Source: Negativicutes bacterium
GTDB taxonomy: Bacteria; Bacillota_C; Negativicutes; Sporomusales_B; JARLHX01
Length of the DNA stretch: 20,597 bases
Direction: 5' to 3'
Assembly (NCBI GenBank): GCA_031292015.1
Contig: JARLHY010000183.1
Span: 1 to 20,597 of the forward strand
Part shown: positions 8,290 through 15,058 of the stretch, in pieces
Numbering within the stretch: position 1 is the first letter of the stretch
Layout: every line of letters starts with the position of its first letter
Notes under the pieces: generated by a model
Seen by the model: only the letters and a program-made list of their open reading frames with translations
Databases searched by the model: none
Told to the model about the DNA's origin: nothing
Made by a program: the position numbers and the translations under genes

Positions 8290-9696
8290 ATGACAGCCGC
8301 ATTGTCTGCGTTAAAGGAAATTCTCATTTTCGGCGGCCCTGATCCCTCCGAGTTGGTCCCCATGGATCACAGCCGGCATGGTGGTGCGCAACATCTGCGG
8401 GCTGGTTTCATCAGGTCTCTCCTGTCGATGGCAAAGGCCGAGCGTATCACGGTCGTGACTGGTGCCGAGCGTAAGGATGCCCTGCGTGAGGCTTTGGCGG
8501 CTGTCGATGTCCATGGCCGGGTGGCCGTTCAGACTTTTCGGGATCTGGCCGACCGGCCGCGTTTTGAGGCCGGCACGGTCATTCATGGCCTGGATATTGG
8601 CTTGATGGCGCCATTGCATCTATCGGCCCGTTTCACGGGCGGGCTCTGGCCAGTGACCGCCATGACCCATGATTTATTCGACCCCGCCGTATTCTCCGAT
8701 CTGATGATGGCAAGTTTCATCGATCATCCGCCACTTGGCGCCATTGCTTGCGCCAGCCGGGCCGCCCGTTCTGTGTTGCTCCGTATGCTCGGGCATCTGG
8801 CCAGCCGGGTGATCAAGCCCTTGAAACTCGCCTTGCCCATTGTCCATCATGGGATGGATCTTGTGGGACAAGAGCCAATAGCCGGCCCTGGCGAACGCGA
8901 GGCCGTAAGGCGAGGGCTGAATGGGCAGGGCGATAGCCTGGTTCTCCTCTATGTCGGTCGGCTGTCACTCTCCACCAAAGCTGATCTGTCCCTTCTGATC
9001 ACCGCCTGTTCCACACTGCGGTTTGCTGGGCCGGTTACCTTGGTGATGGCTGGCGGTGCCGGCGATCCATTGGAACTTGCCAAGTTAAGGGCACAGGCTG
9101 CCACCGCCGTCAAGGGACGGGCCGGTCTGCGGATCGTCATTGAGGCGGATATCTCCAATCCTCGCAAGCGTGATCTTCTGGCAGCCGCAGATGTTGTGAT
9201 CAGTCCGGCGAATTCCCCGCAGGAGAGCTTCGGCCTCGCCCTGGTCGAGGCCCTGGCTGCCGGACTGCCGGTGATCGCCAGTGATTGGAATGGCTACCGC
9301 GATATTATCAGCCATGGAAAAAGCGGATTGCTGGTGCCAACCACGATTGATCATGGGCGCTTTGCCGATCTTGGCCGGTTTCGCCCTCTGGAAAGCAACA
9401 ACTGGCTTTACCGGCAGATCAGCACCACGGTGACGATAGACTCTGATGCTTTGCGTCATGCCATTGATTGCTTTGCTCACGATCCGGCTTTCAGGCAAAG
9501 CTGCAGCGACTATGCAAAATCTGCTGCATCGGCCTTCACCTGCCAGCGTATGATTGAACGCTATGAACGGTTGTGGCACTTGCTTTTGGTGTTGAGCCAT
9601 CACCAATCAGCCCAGCCCCAGCCCCAGCCCCAGCCCACCTTGCCGCTCGATTGGGCTGAGGTTTTTCTCAAGCACCCTACTGACTGGACCCGGTAA
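8290..9696 (+). CDS. GT4-type glycosyltransferase (GT-B fold)
   Basis: 468 residues; ATG 8290 follows a good ribosome-binding site (AAAGGGG at 8276-8282), 57 bases after the CHAT gene, so probably the same transcript. The C-terminal half shows the family-4 pattern: LLYVGRLSLSTKADLSLLI, an AGGAGDP loop, AAADVVISPANSPQESFGLALVEALAAGLPVIASD with the E-x7-E motif (ESFGLALVE), and a GYRDII-GKSGLLVP segment. These bind the nucleotide-sugar donor and catalyse retaining transfer. The N-terminal acceptor half (HSRHGGAQHLRAGF) is not diagnostic. No membrane segment or signal peptide is seen, so it is cytoplasmic. The tail carries a QPQPQPQP tract. Acceptor and sugar are unknown; modification of an exported protein or of the peptide product is possible but only inferred from position. 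Confidence 0.82.
   Translation: MTAALSALKEILIFGGPDPSELVPMDHSRHGGAQHLRAGFIRSLLSMAKAERITVVTGAERKDALREALAAVDVHGRVAVQTFRDLADRPRFEAGTVIHGLDIGLMAPLHLSARFTGGLWPVTAMTHDLFDPAVFSDLMMASFIDHPPLGAIACASRAARSVLLRMLGHLASRVIKPLKLALPIVHHGMDLVGQEPIAGPGEREAVRRGLNGQGDSLVLLYVGRLSLSTKADLSLLITACSTLRFAGPVTLVMAGGAGDPLELAKLRAQAATAVKGRAGLRIVIEADISNPRKRDLLAAADVVISPANSPQESFGLALVEALAAGLPVIASDWNGYRDIISHGKSGLLVPTTIDHGRFADLGRFRPLESNNWLYRQISTTVTIDSDALRHAIDCFAHDPAFRQSCSDYAKSAASAFTCQRMIERYERLWHLLLVLSHHQSAQPQPQPQPTLPLDWAEVFLKHPTDWTR
9613..9636 (+). repeat. CAGCCC hexanucleotide tract (4 units) in the glycosyltransferase tail
   Basis: Four exact tandem CAGCCC units encode Gln-Pro repeats near the C-terminus. Unit gain or loss keeps the frame, so it would only change linker length. 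Confidence 0.8.
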
Positions 9697-9779
9697 GCAA
9701 AATGACTGGTCTGTGACCATGGCCATGTACTCTGGAAATACTCCAAGCGTTTTGACTTGTTTGAAGTCGTCCTGTAATA

Positions 9780-9798
9780 ACTTACAAATTGTGTAAGT
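9780..9798. promoter_or_regulatory. Palindromic operator candidate ACTTACA-N5-TGTAAGT upstream of the precursor
   Basis: Perfect 7-base inverted repeat, ACTTACAAATTGTGTAAGT, and a further TGTAA half-site lies at 9773-9777. It overlaps the -35 position of the promoter at 9791-9819, a location typical for an activator working at a promoter with a poor -35 box. Its reverse complement shares 15 of 18 positions with the element at 12921-12938. Confidence 0.55.
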
Positions 9799-9819
9799 CT
9801 GCATTTATCTCTTTATAAT
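9791..9819 (+). promoter_or_regulatory. Sigma70-type promoter for the precursor peptide
   Basis: A perfect TATAAT lies at 9814-9819. The best-spaced -35 (GTGTAA, 17 bases upstream) is poor and lies inside the palindrome. Predicted start of transcription is near 9826, giving a leader of about 65 bases before the ATG at 9891. Confidence 0.55.
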
Positions 9820-9890
9820 ATGGGGCAATTCGCTAAATTTTTTTGGCGGTGGACAAGAAATCCCCGTACTTCAATTTAAAGGAATTGACT

Positions 9891-10064
9891 ATGCCGACGG
9901 CCAATAAACTCCTGAGCATGATGAACGGCCTGAACATGCCGGTTGCTGTCTCGAGCTCCAACGGCGCCATCCGGGCCATGGAACAGCGCCTGTCCCAGAT
10001 CCGCGCCGGCCAGGTGCAATCCATGGGAAGCTGCCAGTCTGGATATTCAAGCTGGGGCAACTGA
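9891..10064 (+). CDS. Candidate RiPP precursor peptide (57 residues)
   Basis: A short peptide starting MPTANKLLSMMNGLNMP and ending GSCQSGYSSWGN. ATG 9891 has a good ribosome-binding site (AAAGGA, 9878-9883), its own promoter with an exact -10, and a strong hairpin immediately after the stop, all hallmarks of a separately and highly expressed small gene. No signal peptide or membrane helix is present. The C-terminus carries two aromatic-x-x motifs, Y52-S-S and W55-G-N57. Cyclophane-forming radical SAM maturases join an aromatic residue to the residue two positions later, and W-x-N and aromatic-x-S are known motif types (XyeA, FxsA classes). A GrrM-like maturase is encoded 3.9 kb downstream on the same strand. 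The leader (about residues 1-40) would be the recognition part. Exact core boundaries and crosslinks are inferred. A longer form from TTG 9843 is possible but less well supported. Confidence 0.72.
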   Translation: MPTANKLLSMMNGLNMPVAVSSSNGAIRAMEQRLSQIRAGQVQSMGSCQSGYSSWGN

Positions 10065-10070
10065 ATGATT

Positions 10071-10116
10071 GCGGCGCGGTCATGCGTTGCATGGCCGCGC
10101 CGCGCATCCGGCTTTT
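10071..10116 (+). terminator. Strong hairpin directly after the precursor gene
   Basis: The arms GCGGCGCGGTCATGC (10071-10085) and GCATGGCCGCGCCGC (10089-10103) pair over 15 positions with one U-G wobble and a 3-base loop. A short CTTTT follows at 10112-10116, eight bases past the stem, so termination may be partial. Such a hairpin commonly limits read-through into downstream genes or stabilises the short precursor mRNA. Confidence 0.65.
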
Positions 10117-10284
10117 CTGATCGAGGAGGTGGTTGGCGCCGCCCTGCTGGCCTGCGCTGACTGGCCCTTAATCCCCGCCTGACCGAGGCCCAAATCTGAA
10201 CTTTCGGAACTGACGGCTGCCGCAATTTGCCGATCAGCGGCCGCAGCATCACGCGCACAGGCTCGTTTGCGCTCAAGGACGACC

Positions 10285-10752
10285 ATGATGAAAACCCGGC
10301 TTATCCCGCTTCTCGCCCTCACCGCCCTGCTGGCTGGCTGTGCCGATGGCGCGCTCGGTAACAAGCAAACCCTCGGCACCGGCATCGGTGCCCTGGCCGG
10401 CGGCCTGCTCGGCTCTCAGGTCGGCAGCGGCGCCGGCAAGGCGGTGGCCACCGGGCTTGGCGCCCTGGCTGGCGGGGCCATTGGCGGCGCCATCGGGGCT
10501 GCTTTGAACAAGGCCGAGGCGGCGGCCCTGGATCGTGAGACGGAAACGGTGCTGAACGGCCAAATGAACAAGCCGGCGACTTGGACCAATCCTGAAACCG
10601 GCACGACCGTATCTGCCGTTGCCCTCAGTCAGACGACAGAAAACGGCCAGACCTGCCGCTTGATTGAACAGAAGGCGACGGTCAATGACAAGACCGTCAC
10701 CGCACCGGTGAAGAAGTGCAAGCAAGCCGATGGAACGTGGAAAGATGCTTGA
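10285..10752 (+). CDS. Glycine-zipper outer-membrane lipoprotein (17-kDa-antigen-like)
   Basis: 155 residues from ATG 10285 (or ATG 10288), preceded by AAGGA at 10275-10279; an upstream TTG is not needed. A lipoprotein signal ends in LLAGC (TALLAGCAD). Residues ~20-75 are a glycine-zipper 2TM segment (GTGIGALAGGLLGSQVGSGAGKA and LGALAGGAIGGAIGAAL), as in the rickettsial 17-kDa surface antigen and related alphaproteobacterial lipoproteins. The C-terminal part (TWTNPETGTTVSA, CRLIEQKATVNDK, VKKCKQADGTW) has two cysteines and resembles the matching tail of that family. It would be anchored in the outer membrane. The gene is GC-rich and looks native; whether it belongs to the peptide locus functionally or merely sits within it is unclear. 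Confidence 0.85.
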   Translation: MMKTRLIPLLALTALLAGCADGALGNKQTLGTGIGALAGGLLGSQVGSGAGKAVATGLGALAGGAIGGAIGAALNKAEAAALDRETETVLNGQMNKPATWTNPETGTTVSAVALSQTTENGQTCRLIEQKATVNDKTVTAPVKKCKQADGTWKDA

Positions 10753-10833
10753 CCGCACATGTCTTCGGCGATCGTCAGTCCCTCTGGCTAATCAGAGAAA
10801 TGATACGATGACTAGTCAAAGGTGTGATGGAAT

Positions 10834-11826
10834 ATGCTTTTTCGCCAAAAACATATTACTCTGATCGCTGGCGCCCTGATCCTGGGTGTTTCACTCTGTG
10901 GCCGATCTGCGCTGGCCGGTGGCGCGTGCGAAACCATGACGCAGTCAGATGGCCCGGATGCCGGCCGATCGGTGCTGATGTGCCCCGGTGCCGATGGCGT
11001 GTGGCGGCCGGTCGGGAGTGCGGGGCCGGCCGCCGCCCCGGCACCGATCGGACGGACAGTCTATGACAATCTGGACGATGCCCTGGCCACCGTCCTCGTG
11101 GCCAGGGGGCGGCCAGAACGCTATCTGCCGAACAGCAAACAGCATTTGAGGATCATCAATCAGCGCGCCGATGGCACAATCAGCCTGTGGGGACAGTACT
11201 CTGCCAGCTATGACCAAGGGGCACCGCGTCAAGGCCAATTCTTTGCCCGAGTCCAGGGGGTTCAAGTCCTCTGCATTGATGTCGGCGCTTTCAATCCTCA
11301 AATTCCGGCATTAAAGGCCGGCGGGGACACCCGCGATTGTGAAGCGCCTTTGACCATGGCGGCAGCCGAAGCCAAACATGCGCAGGCCCTTGCTGCGGCA
11401 AAACTGGCGAATGAGAAAGAAGAAAAGGAGGCTCGGGAAAAACAAGAGGCTTTCTCAAGAAAGATAGATGGGTATAGAAGTGTGAAATATAATCCGCAAT
11501 GTATAAAAATAGATAATAAGGTGACTTATAAAGAGAGTTATCCTTATGTATGTAAATCTGGTAAATCAGTTTGTCGTGAAGACGACGTAGTGCAAATTTA
11601 TAAGCGTGAAAAGTTTGAAAATTACGAATATAATAATATTTGTGACTATCCAGTTAGAGTTAATATAATATGTGATCAGTCTGGTATTACGCGTTCTATT
11701 TCAGATTTCTTCCTTGGTAGCGCCGGTATACGTGAAAATGAAGTGTATGATCAGAATGAAAATTTACTTGTTGTAATAAAAAAAGGTCAATTTGATATGC
11801 CAAGAACATGTAAAATTAAAAATTAA
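10834..11826 (+). CDS. Exported protein with coiled coil and cysteine-containing C-terminal domain
   Basis: 330 residues, not recognised. The signal peptide is clear (QKHITLIAGALILGVSLCGRSALA, cleavage after ALA). The N-terminal part to ~residue 175 is GC-rich at the DNA level and includes ADGVWRPVG and GTISLWGQYSASYDQGAPRQGQFF, beta-type sequence. Residues ~182-215 are a charged helix (AEAKHAQALAAAKLANEKEEKEAREKQ as consecutive heptads), likely a coiled coil. The last ~115 residues hold six cysteines (YNPQCIK, YVCKSGKSVCR, NICDY, IICDQ, RTCKIK), consistent with disulfides outside the cytoplasm. At about 11470 the DNA switches abruptly to AT-rich codons, suggesting that the C-terminal domain was acquired separately. 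A short purine run (AAAGG near 10818) is the only ribosome-binding candidate. Confidence 0.7.
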   Translation: MLFRQKHITLIAGALILGVSLCGRSALAGGACETMTQSDGPDAGRSVLMCPGADGVWRPVGSAGPAAAPAPIGRTVYDNLDDALATVLVARGRPERYLPNSKQHLRIINQRADGTISLWGQYSASYDQGAPRQGQFFARVQGVQVLCIDVGAFNPQIPALKAGGDTRDCEAPLTMAAAEAKHAQALAAAKLANEKEEKEAREKQEAFSRKIDGYRSVKYNPQCIKIDNKVTYKESYPYVCKSGKSVCREDDVVQIYKREKFENYEYNNICDYPVRVNIICDQSGITRSISDFFLGSAGIRENEVYDQNENLLVVIKKGQFDMPRTCKIKN

Positions 11827-12040
11827 AATGAAATTTTCTCTATTTATAAAATTTAATTTATTAAAACACGTCATTTTTGTAATTATAAATCTTATTTCTG
11901 AGAATTATATTCCTTTAATATTATAAGTTAATCTGAATAATGATAGCATAATTTGCCCAGAATTGGCTGAAAGAGTGCGATGGCACCGCATTTGACGTTT
12001 AAGATACTGGTCTGCAACCGTTCGATTTCGAGGTGTTCCT
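11827..12040. other. AT-rich intergenic region before the modification operon
   Basis: About 214 bases with no gene. Strongly AT-rich (TTATAA and TAATAT runs), likely holding the promoter of the dioxygenase-radical SAM-exporter operon. It contains GCATAATTTG at 11946-11955, identical over nine bases with the core of the element at 12921-12938, but without the second half-site. Confidence 0.5.
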
Positions 12041-12922
12041 GTGAATGTGGTCTTCTCTCAGTCCTTTTTGGACGATACAGATCATCTGTACGCCAGTCAT
12101 GCGAGCCGTTTCGAGGCAGACGGCTTTTTGCTGATCAAGAGTGTTATCGATGCCGGTTCTGTTGAACCAGTCTTGGAGGCCTTCAATGATATTTTTGACG
12201 GCAAGTTCGAAACTGGAGCTTTTCCAGATTCTTGCCAGTGGCAACGGGGAACAAGTTTCGAGCATCTGCCCCGCCAAGCCCTCAATGGCTGGAAAAGCGA
12301 TCGCCGGATCGCCCGTTTGGTTACCGCAGAGCCGATTGCCGCCCTGGCAGCCCGTCTGATGGGGTGGGCGGGAGCCCGCTTGGCCACCGACTCTTTGTGG
12401 ATGAAGCCGCCCGGCTGGCAGGCCGGCGGGTTCCATCAAGATACGATCCCCGCATTTGACCCACGGGAAACAATAACCTGCTGGATTACATTGACGCCGG
12501 TGTCCGAGCGTAACGGATCATTGGTCTATGCCCGCGGATCACATCGCTGGAAAAAGCAGCGTCTGGATGGGCCGGACCTCAAACCAGGCGACCGGCCGCA
12601 AAGCTATGTGACCAGGCTTGGGCAAAGCCAAGGGGAAAGAGTGGAGTTTCACGCCATTGAAGCGCCAGTCGGCAGCATTTCCTTTCATAACGGGCTGACC
12701 TGGCATGGGAGCCACCGCAACGCGACGGACGGCTGGCGTAATGCTCTTGGTATCCACTTGATTCCCGCTGATGCGCAGTTTGCACCTGAGCCGGGTGGTT
12801 TCATCTTTGGCCGCTACAAGAAGAATGGCGCTCTTGATCTTGATGAGAATTTCTTTCCAGTGTTGTCGGGACAGAGATCCGTTTTTATCGATCACTATTG
12901 TCAGAATGGGCTGTGCGGTTAG
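12041..12922 (+). CDS. PhyH-type Fe(II)/2-oxoglutarate dioxygenase
   Basis: 293 residues from GTG 12041, with GAGGTG just upstream. The phytanoyl-CoA dioxygenase pattern is complete: YASHASRFEADGFLLIKSVIDAG near the start; metal-binding H132 and D134 in GGFHQDTIPAFDP; distal histidine H222 in ISFHNGLTWHGSH; and R233 in GWRNALGIHLIP as the co-substrate binder. These enzymes use 2-oxoglutarate and oxygen to hydroxylate or otherwise oxidise small molecules, lipids or, in some pathways, peptide residues. The protein is cytoplasmic. It is first in a tight gene run leading into a second oxygenase-like gene and a radical SAM maturase, so the likely substrate is the precursor peptide or a residue in it; this last step is inference. 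Confidence 0.88.
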   Translation: MNVVFSQSFLDDTDHLYASHASRFEADGFLLIKSVIDAGSVEPVLEAFNDIFDGKFETGAFPDSCQWQRGTSFEHLPRQALNGWKSDRRIARLVTAEPIAALAARLMGWAGARLATDSLWMKPPGWQAGGFHQDTIPAFDPRETITCWITLTPVSERNGSLVYARGSHRWKKQRLDGPDLKPGDRPQSYVTRLGQSQGERVEFHAIEAPVGSISFHNGLTWHGSHRNATDGWRNALGIHLIPADAQFAPEPGGFIFGRYKKNGALDLDENFFPVLSGQRSVFIDHYCQNGLCG

Positions 12923-12938
12923 TACATAATTTGTAAGT
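12921..12938. promoter_or_regulatory. TTACA-N5-TGTAA-like element between the two oxygenase genes
   Basis: AGTACATAATTTGTAAGT starts at the stop codon of the PhyH gene. It matches the reverse complement of the precursor operator at 15 of 18 positions. A weak -10 (GAATAT, 12950-12955) follows at the same spacing. It may add an internal promoter for the genes from 12973 onward. Confidence 0.45.
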
Positions 12939-12972
12939 ACCAAGCATCTGAATATGGGCTGTATCGTGGTGG

Positions 12973-13929
12973 ATGTGCTCTGAATATCCGACAAAATATA
13001 CCGTCACTTTGCTCGTTGATCATTTCCCAAACTCTGCAACTTATAGGGCATTTTCCGATCCAGTTGAGATGGAAAAGGCTCTAGATGGCGATAGGGGCCC
13101 GCTCATGAAGCAGCAAACCGTTCATACTATCGGTCGCCTGGCCGTTACGATCCCCACGGGGACGGTTGGCATTGCGTGCGATCAGATCACCGCATTATCG
13201 ATCGCTGCCAGCAGCGGTGTTGAGCGCGTCTATGCCGATGGCCGGCCGGCCTGGGTTGCACGCGCGCCCTGGCAGCCGCTGCTGGCCAGTCAATTGTCAG
13301 GATTGGAGGTCGCAGTGGAGGCCTGGGCTGCCCATCTGGTGATCGTGGCTTTGCCAGACACGTTGTTGCAGCGAGGCCGGAATGAACTCATCGAGGCTTT
13401 GGTGCAAACCAGCGGGCAGGGAGATGAAGAACTCGCGGCCCTGATCGGTGAATTCCGAAAAGCATTCCGCCAAGCGTTGGCAGACAAAGGGTTTTCTCTT
13501 GATGAGAGCGGGCCGGCGGATTTGATTGTGAACAAACCCGGCGTGCGTTCCACAGCTTATGATTATGACCATGACCGGGTCATTGGCCTGCATATCGATA
13601 ACCACCAGAAAATGCCGCTGAACGAGCGGCGCAGATCCTACACGCTGGCCAATCTTAACATTGGCTGGAATGACCGTTTCCTTGACTTCATTCCACATTC
13701 CGTCTCTAGCCTGCTGTCTTTGACGGGAGAAGGCAGTGACACGGCCAAGTTACCCCGTGACATCAAGGATGCATTTTTCACCAGCCTGGTGGATACGCCA
13801 GTGATCCGGGTCGTCATCCCGCCTGGTACTGCCTATCTCCTGAATACGCAAAATTGCATTCATGATGGGGCGACACCGCCAGGAGAAATGCCAGACGTTG
13901 CTTTTTTGATGATGGGGTATCCACAATGA
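12973..13929 (+). CDS. Second, divergent Fe(II)/2OG-oxygenase-like protein
   Basis: 318 residues. The C-terminal half has a double-stranded beta-helix layout with a metal triad: H207 and D209 in VIGLHIDNHQ, and H297 in LNTQNCIHDGATP, preceded by the strand VIRVVIPPGTAYLL. This fits an Fe(II)-dependent oxygenase. A family named for 2OG-Fe(II) oxygenases of cyclophane peptides (YhhC) exists beside such maturases and this may be a relative, but I cannot verify it. The N-terminal half (to ~residue 130) is not recognised and may bind peptide. ATG 12973 has a weak GGTGG site. The stop overlaps the radical SAM start (ATGA), a strong sign that the two act together. It has little in common with the PhyH protein upstream beyond the metal ligands. 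Confidence 0.72.
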   Translation: MCSEYPTKYTVTLLVDHFPNSATYRAFSDPVEMEKALDGDRGPLMKQQTVHTIGRLAVTIPTGTVGIACDQITALSIAASSGVERVYADGRPAWVARAPWQPLLASQLSGLEVAVEAWAAHLVIVALPDTLLQRGRNELIEALVQTSGQGDEELAALIGEFRKAFRQALADKGFSLDESGPADLIVNKPGVRSTAYDYDHDRVIGLHIDNHQKMPLNERRRSYTLANLNIGWNDRFLDFIPHSVSSLLSLTGEGSDTAKLPRDIKDAFFTSLVDTPVIRVVIPPGTAYLLNTQNCIHDGATPPGEMPDVAFLMMGYPQ

Positions 13930-15056
13930 GTGCTCGCGACTATGCCGGACGTCTGCGCCAAATGGTCATGCAGCCAACGCCCTTTTGTAATCTTGACTGT
14001 GACTATTGCTACCTGCCGTTTCGGGATGACAAGACGGTCATGTCCCTTGAGGTGGTGGCGGCGAGCTTGCGGTTTGCTCTTGAGAGCGGCCTGCTTGGTT
14101 CCACCGTGGAAATGCGCTGGCACGCCGGCGAGCCGCTGGCTGTGCGCAAAAGCTTCTACCACGCTGCATTCGAGATGATTGACTCTGCGCTCGCTGATAC
14201 GGGCATTCATGCCGAGCATTCCGTGCAGACCAACGGCGTTCTCATCGATGAGGAATGGGCCGAATTCTTTGCGATCCATGATGTGCGCGTGGGGGTCAGC
14301 CTGGATGGGCCGGCTCACATCCATGATGCCCATCGCCGGACTAGGCGCGGTTCTGGTAGTTTTGCGCAGGTCATGCGCGGTATCGAATATTTGCGCGCTT
14401 ACGGGCTGCCGTTTGACGTCATCTCTGTTATTACCCCGGCAACTTTGGCGGATGCTTCGGGTTTTCGTGATTTCTTCAGCAATCTGCCGGGTCTACGCGA
14501 ATTGGGGTTCAACGTAGAGGAAAGCGAAGGGGCACATCAATCCCAAATTCTCGCCACTGATGCGTTTGAAGCCGCCTATCGGCTCTTTCTCGGCGAACTG
14601 CACCGGTGGTCATGGCAAACCTCTATCCCAGTTCGCGAATTCCGAGCCATGCGGGATCTGATCCTCTATGGCAGCACCCCCGTTATCAACACACAAAACG
14701 ATCCCTTCAGCATTTTAACCGTCGCCGCCAATGGCGATATCTCAACTTTCTCTCCCGAACTGTTGGGTTTGAGCCACCCAGCCGTCGAGAGCTTCATTCT
14801 GGGAAACGTTCTGCACCATTCCCATCATGAGGTTTTTAAATCCAAGCTCTTGGCCGATCTGGCGCTGGCCATCGATCACGGGCGGATGGCCTGTCAATCC
14901 TCTTGTGCCTATTATTCTCTCTGTGGTGGAGGGGCGCCAGTCAACAAACTTTATGAAAATGGCTCTCTATCATCAACAAGAACGCGCCATTGTTACTTAA
15001 CCATACAGATGATCGCGGATTGCGCCTTATCAACAATGGAAAACGAGAGATTTTAA
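13926..15056 (+). CDS. Radical SAM/SPASM peptide maturase, GrrM/OscB-like (cyclophane-forming)
   Basis: 376 residues. The radical SAM cluster motif is C21-x3-C25-x2-C28 (CNLDCDYCYLPF) and the SAM-binding region includes MRWHAGEPL. The segments HSVQTNGVLIDEEWAEFF, VGVSLDGPAHIHDAHRRTRRGSG, LGFNVEESEG and FSPELLG follow the GrrM/OscB maturase family from end to end. The C-terminal auxiliary-cluster region has C323, C327, C333 and C356 (ACQSSCAYYSLCGGGAPVNK, RHC), the SPASM-type layout. Enzymes of this group make carbon-carbon bonds between an aromatic ring and the beta carbon of a residue two positions later, giving 3-residue cyclophanes. The likely substrate is the peptide at 9891-10064 (YSSWGN end), although the classical partner GrrA is glycine-rich and this one is not. 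It is coupled by ATGA overlap with the upstream oxygenase and lies two bases before the exporter. Confidence 0.9.
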   Translation: MSARDYAGRLRQMVMQPTPFCNLDCDYCYLPFRDDKTVMSLEVVAASLRFALESGLLGSTVEMRWHAGEPLAVRKSFYHAAFEMIDSALADTGIHAEHSVQTNGVLIDEEWAEFFAIHDVRVGVSLDGPAHIHDAHRRTRRGSGSFAQVMRGIEYLRAYGLPFDVISVITPATLADASGFRDFFSNLPGLRELGFNVEESEGAHQSQILATDAFEAAYRLFLGELHRWSWQTSIPVREFRAMRDLILYGSTPVINTQNDPFSILTVAANGDISTFSPELLGLSHPAVESFILGNVLHHSHHEVFKSKLLADLALAIDHGRMACQSSCAYYSLCGGGAPVNKLYENGSLSSTRTRHCYLTIQMIADCALSTMENERF

Positions 15057-15058
15057 AA

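Noticed and set aside
9613..9636. CAGCCC tract as a phase-variable switch
   Set aside because: The unit is six bases, so changes in number keep the frame; no on/off effect is expected.
9843..10064. Longer precursor starting at TTG 9843
   Set aside because: ATG 9891 has a clear ribosome-binding site at proper distance; the TTG lies close to the predicted transcript start and has no such site.
10129..10182. Very short open frame (GTG start, VVGAALLAC...) after a GAGGAGG sequence
   Set aside because: Only ~17 codons with no support; probably a chance ribosome-binding-like sequence between the hairpin and the lipoprotein gene.
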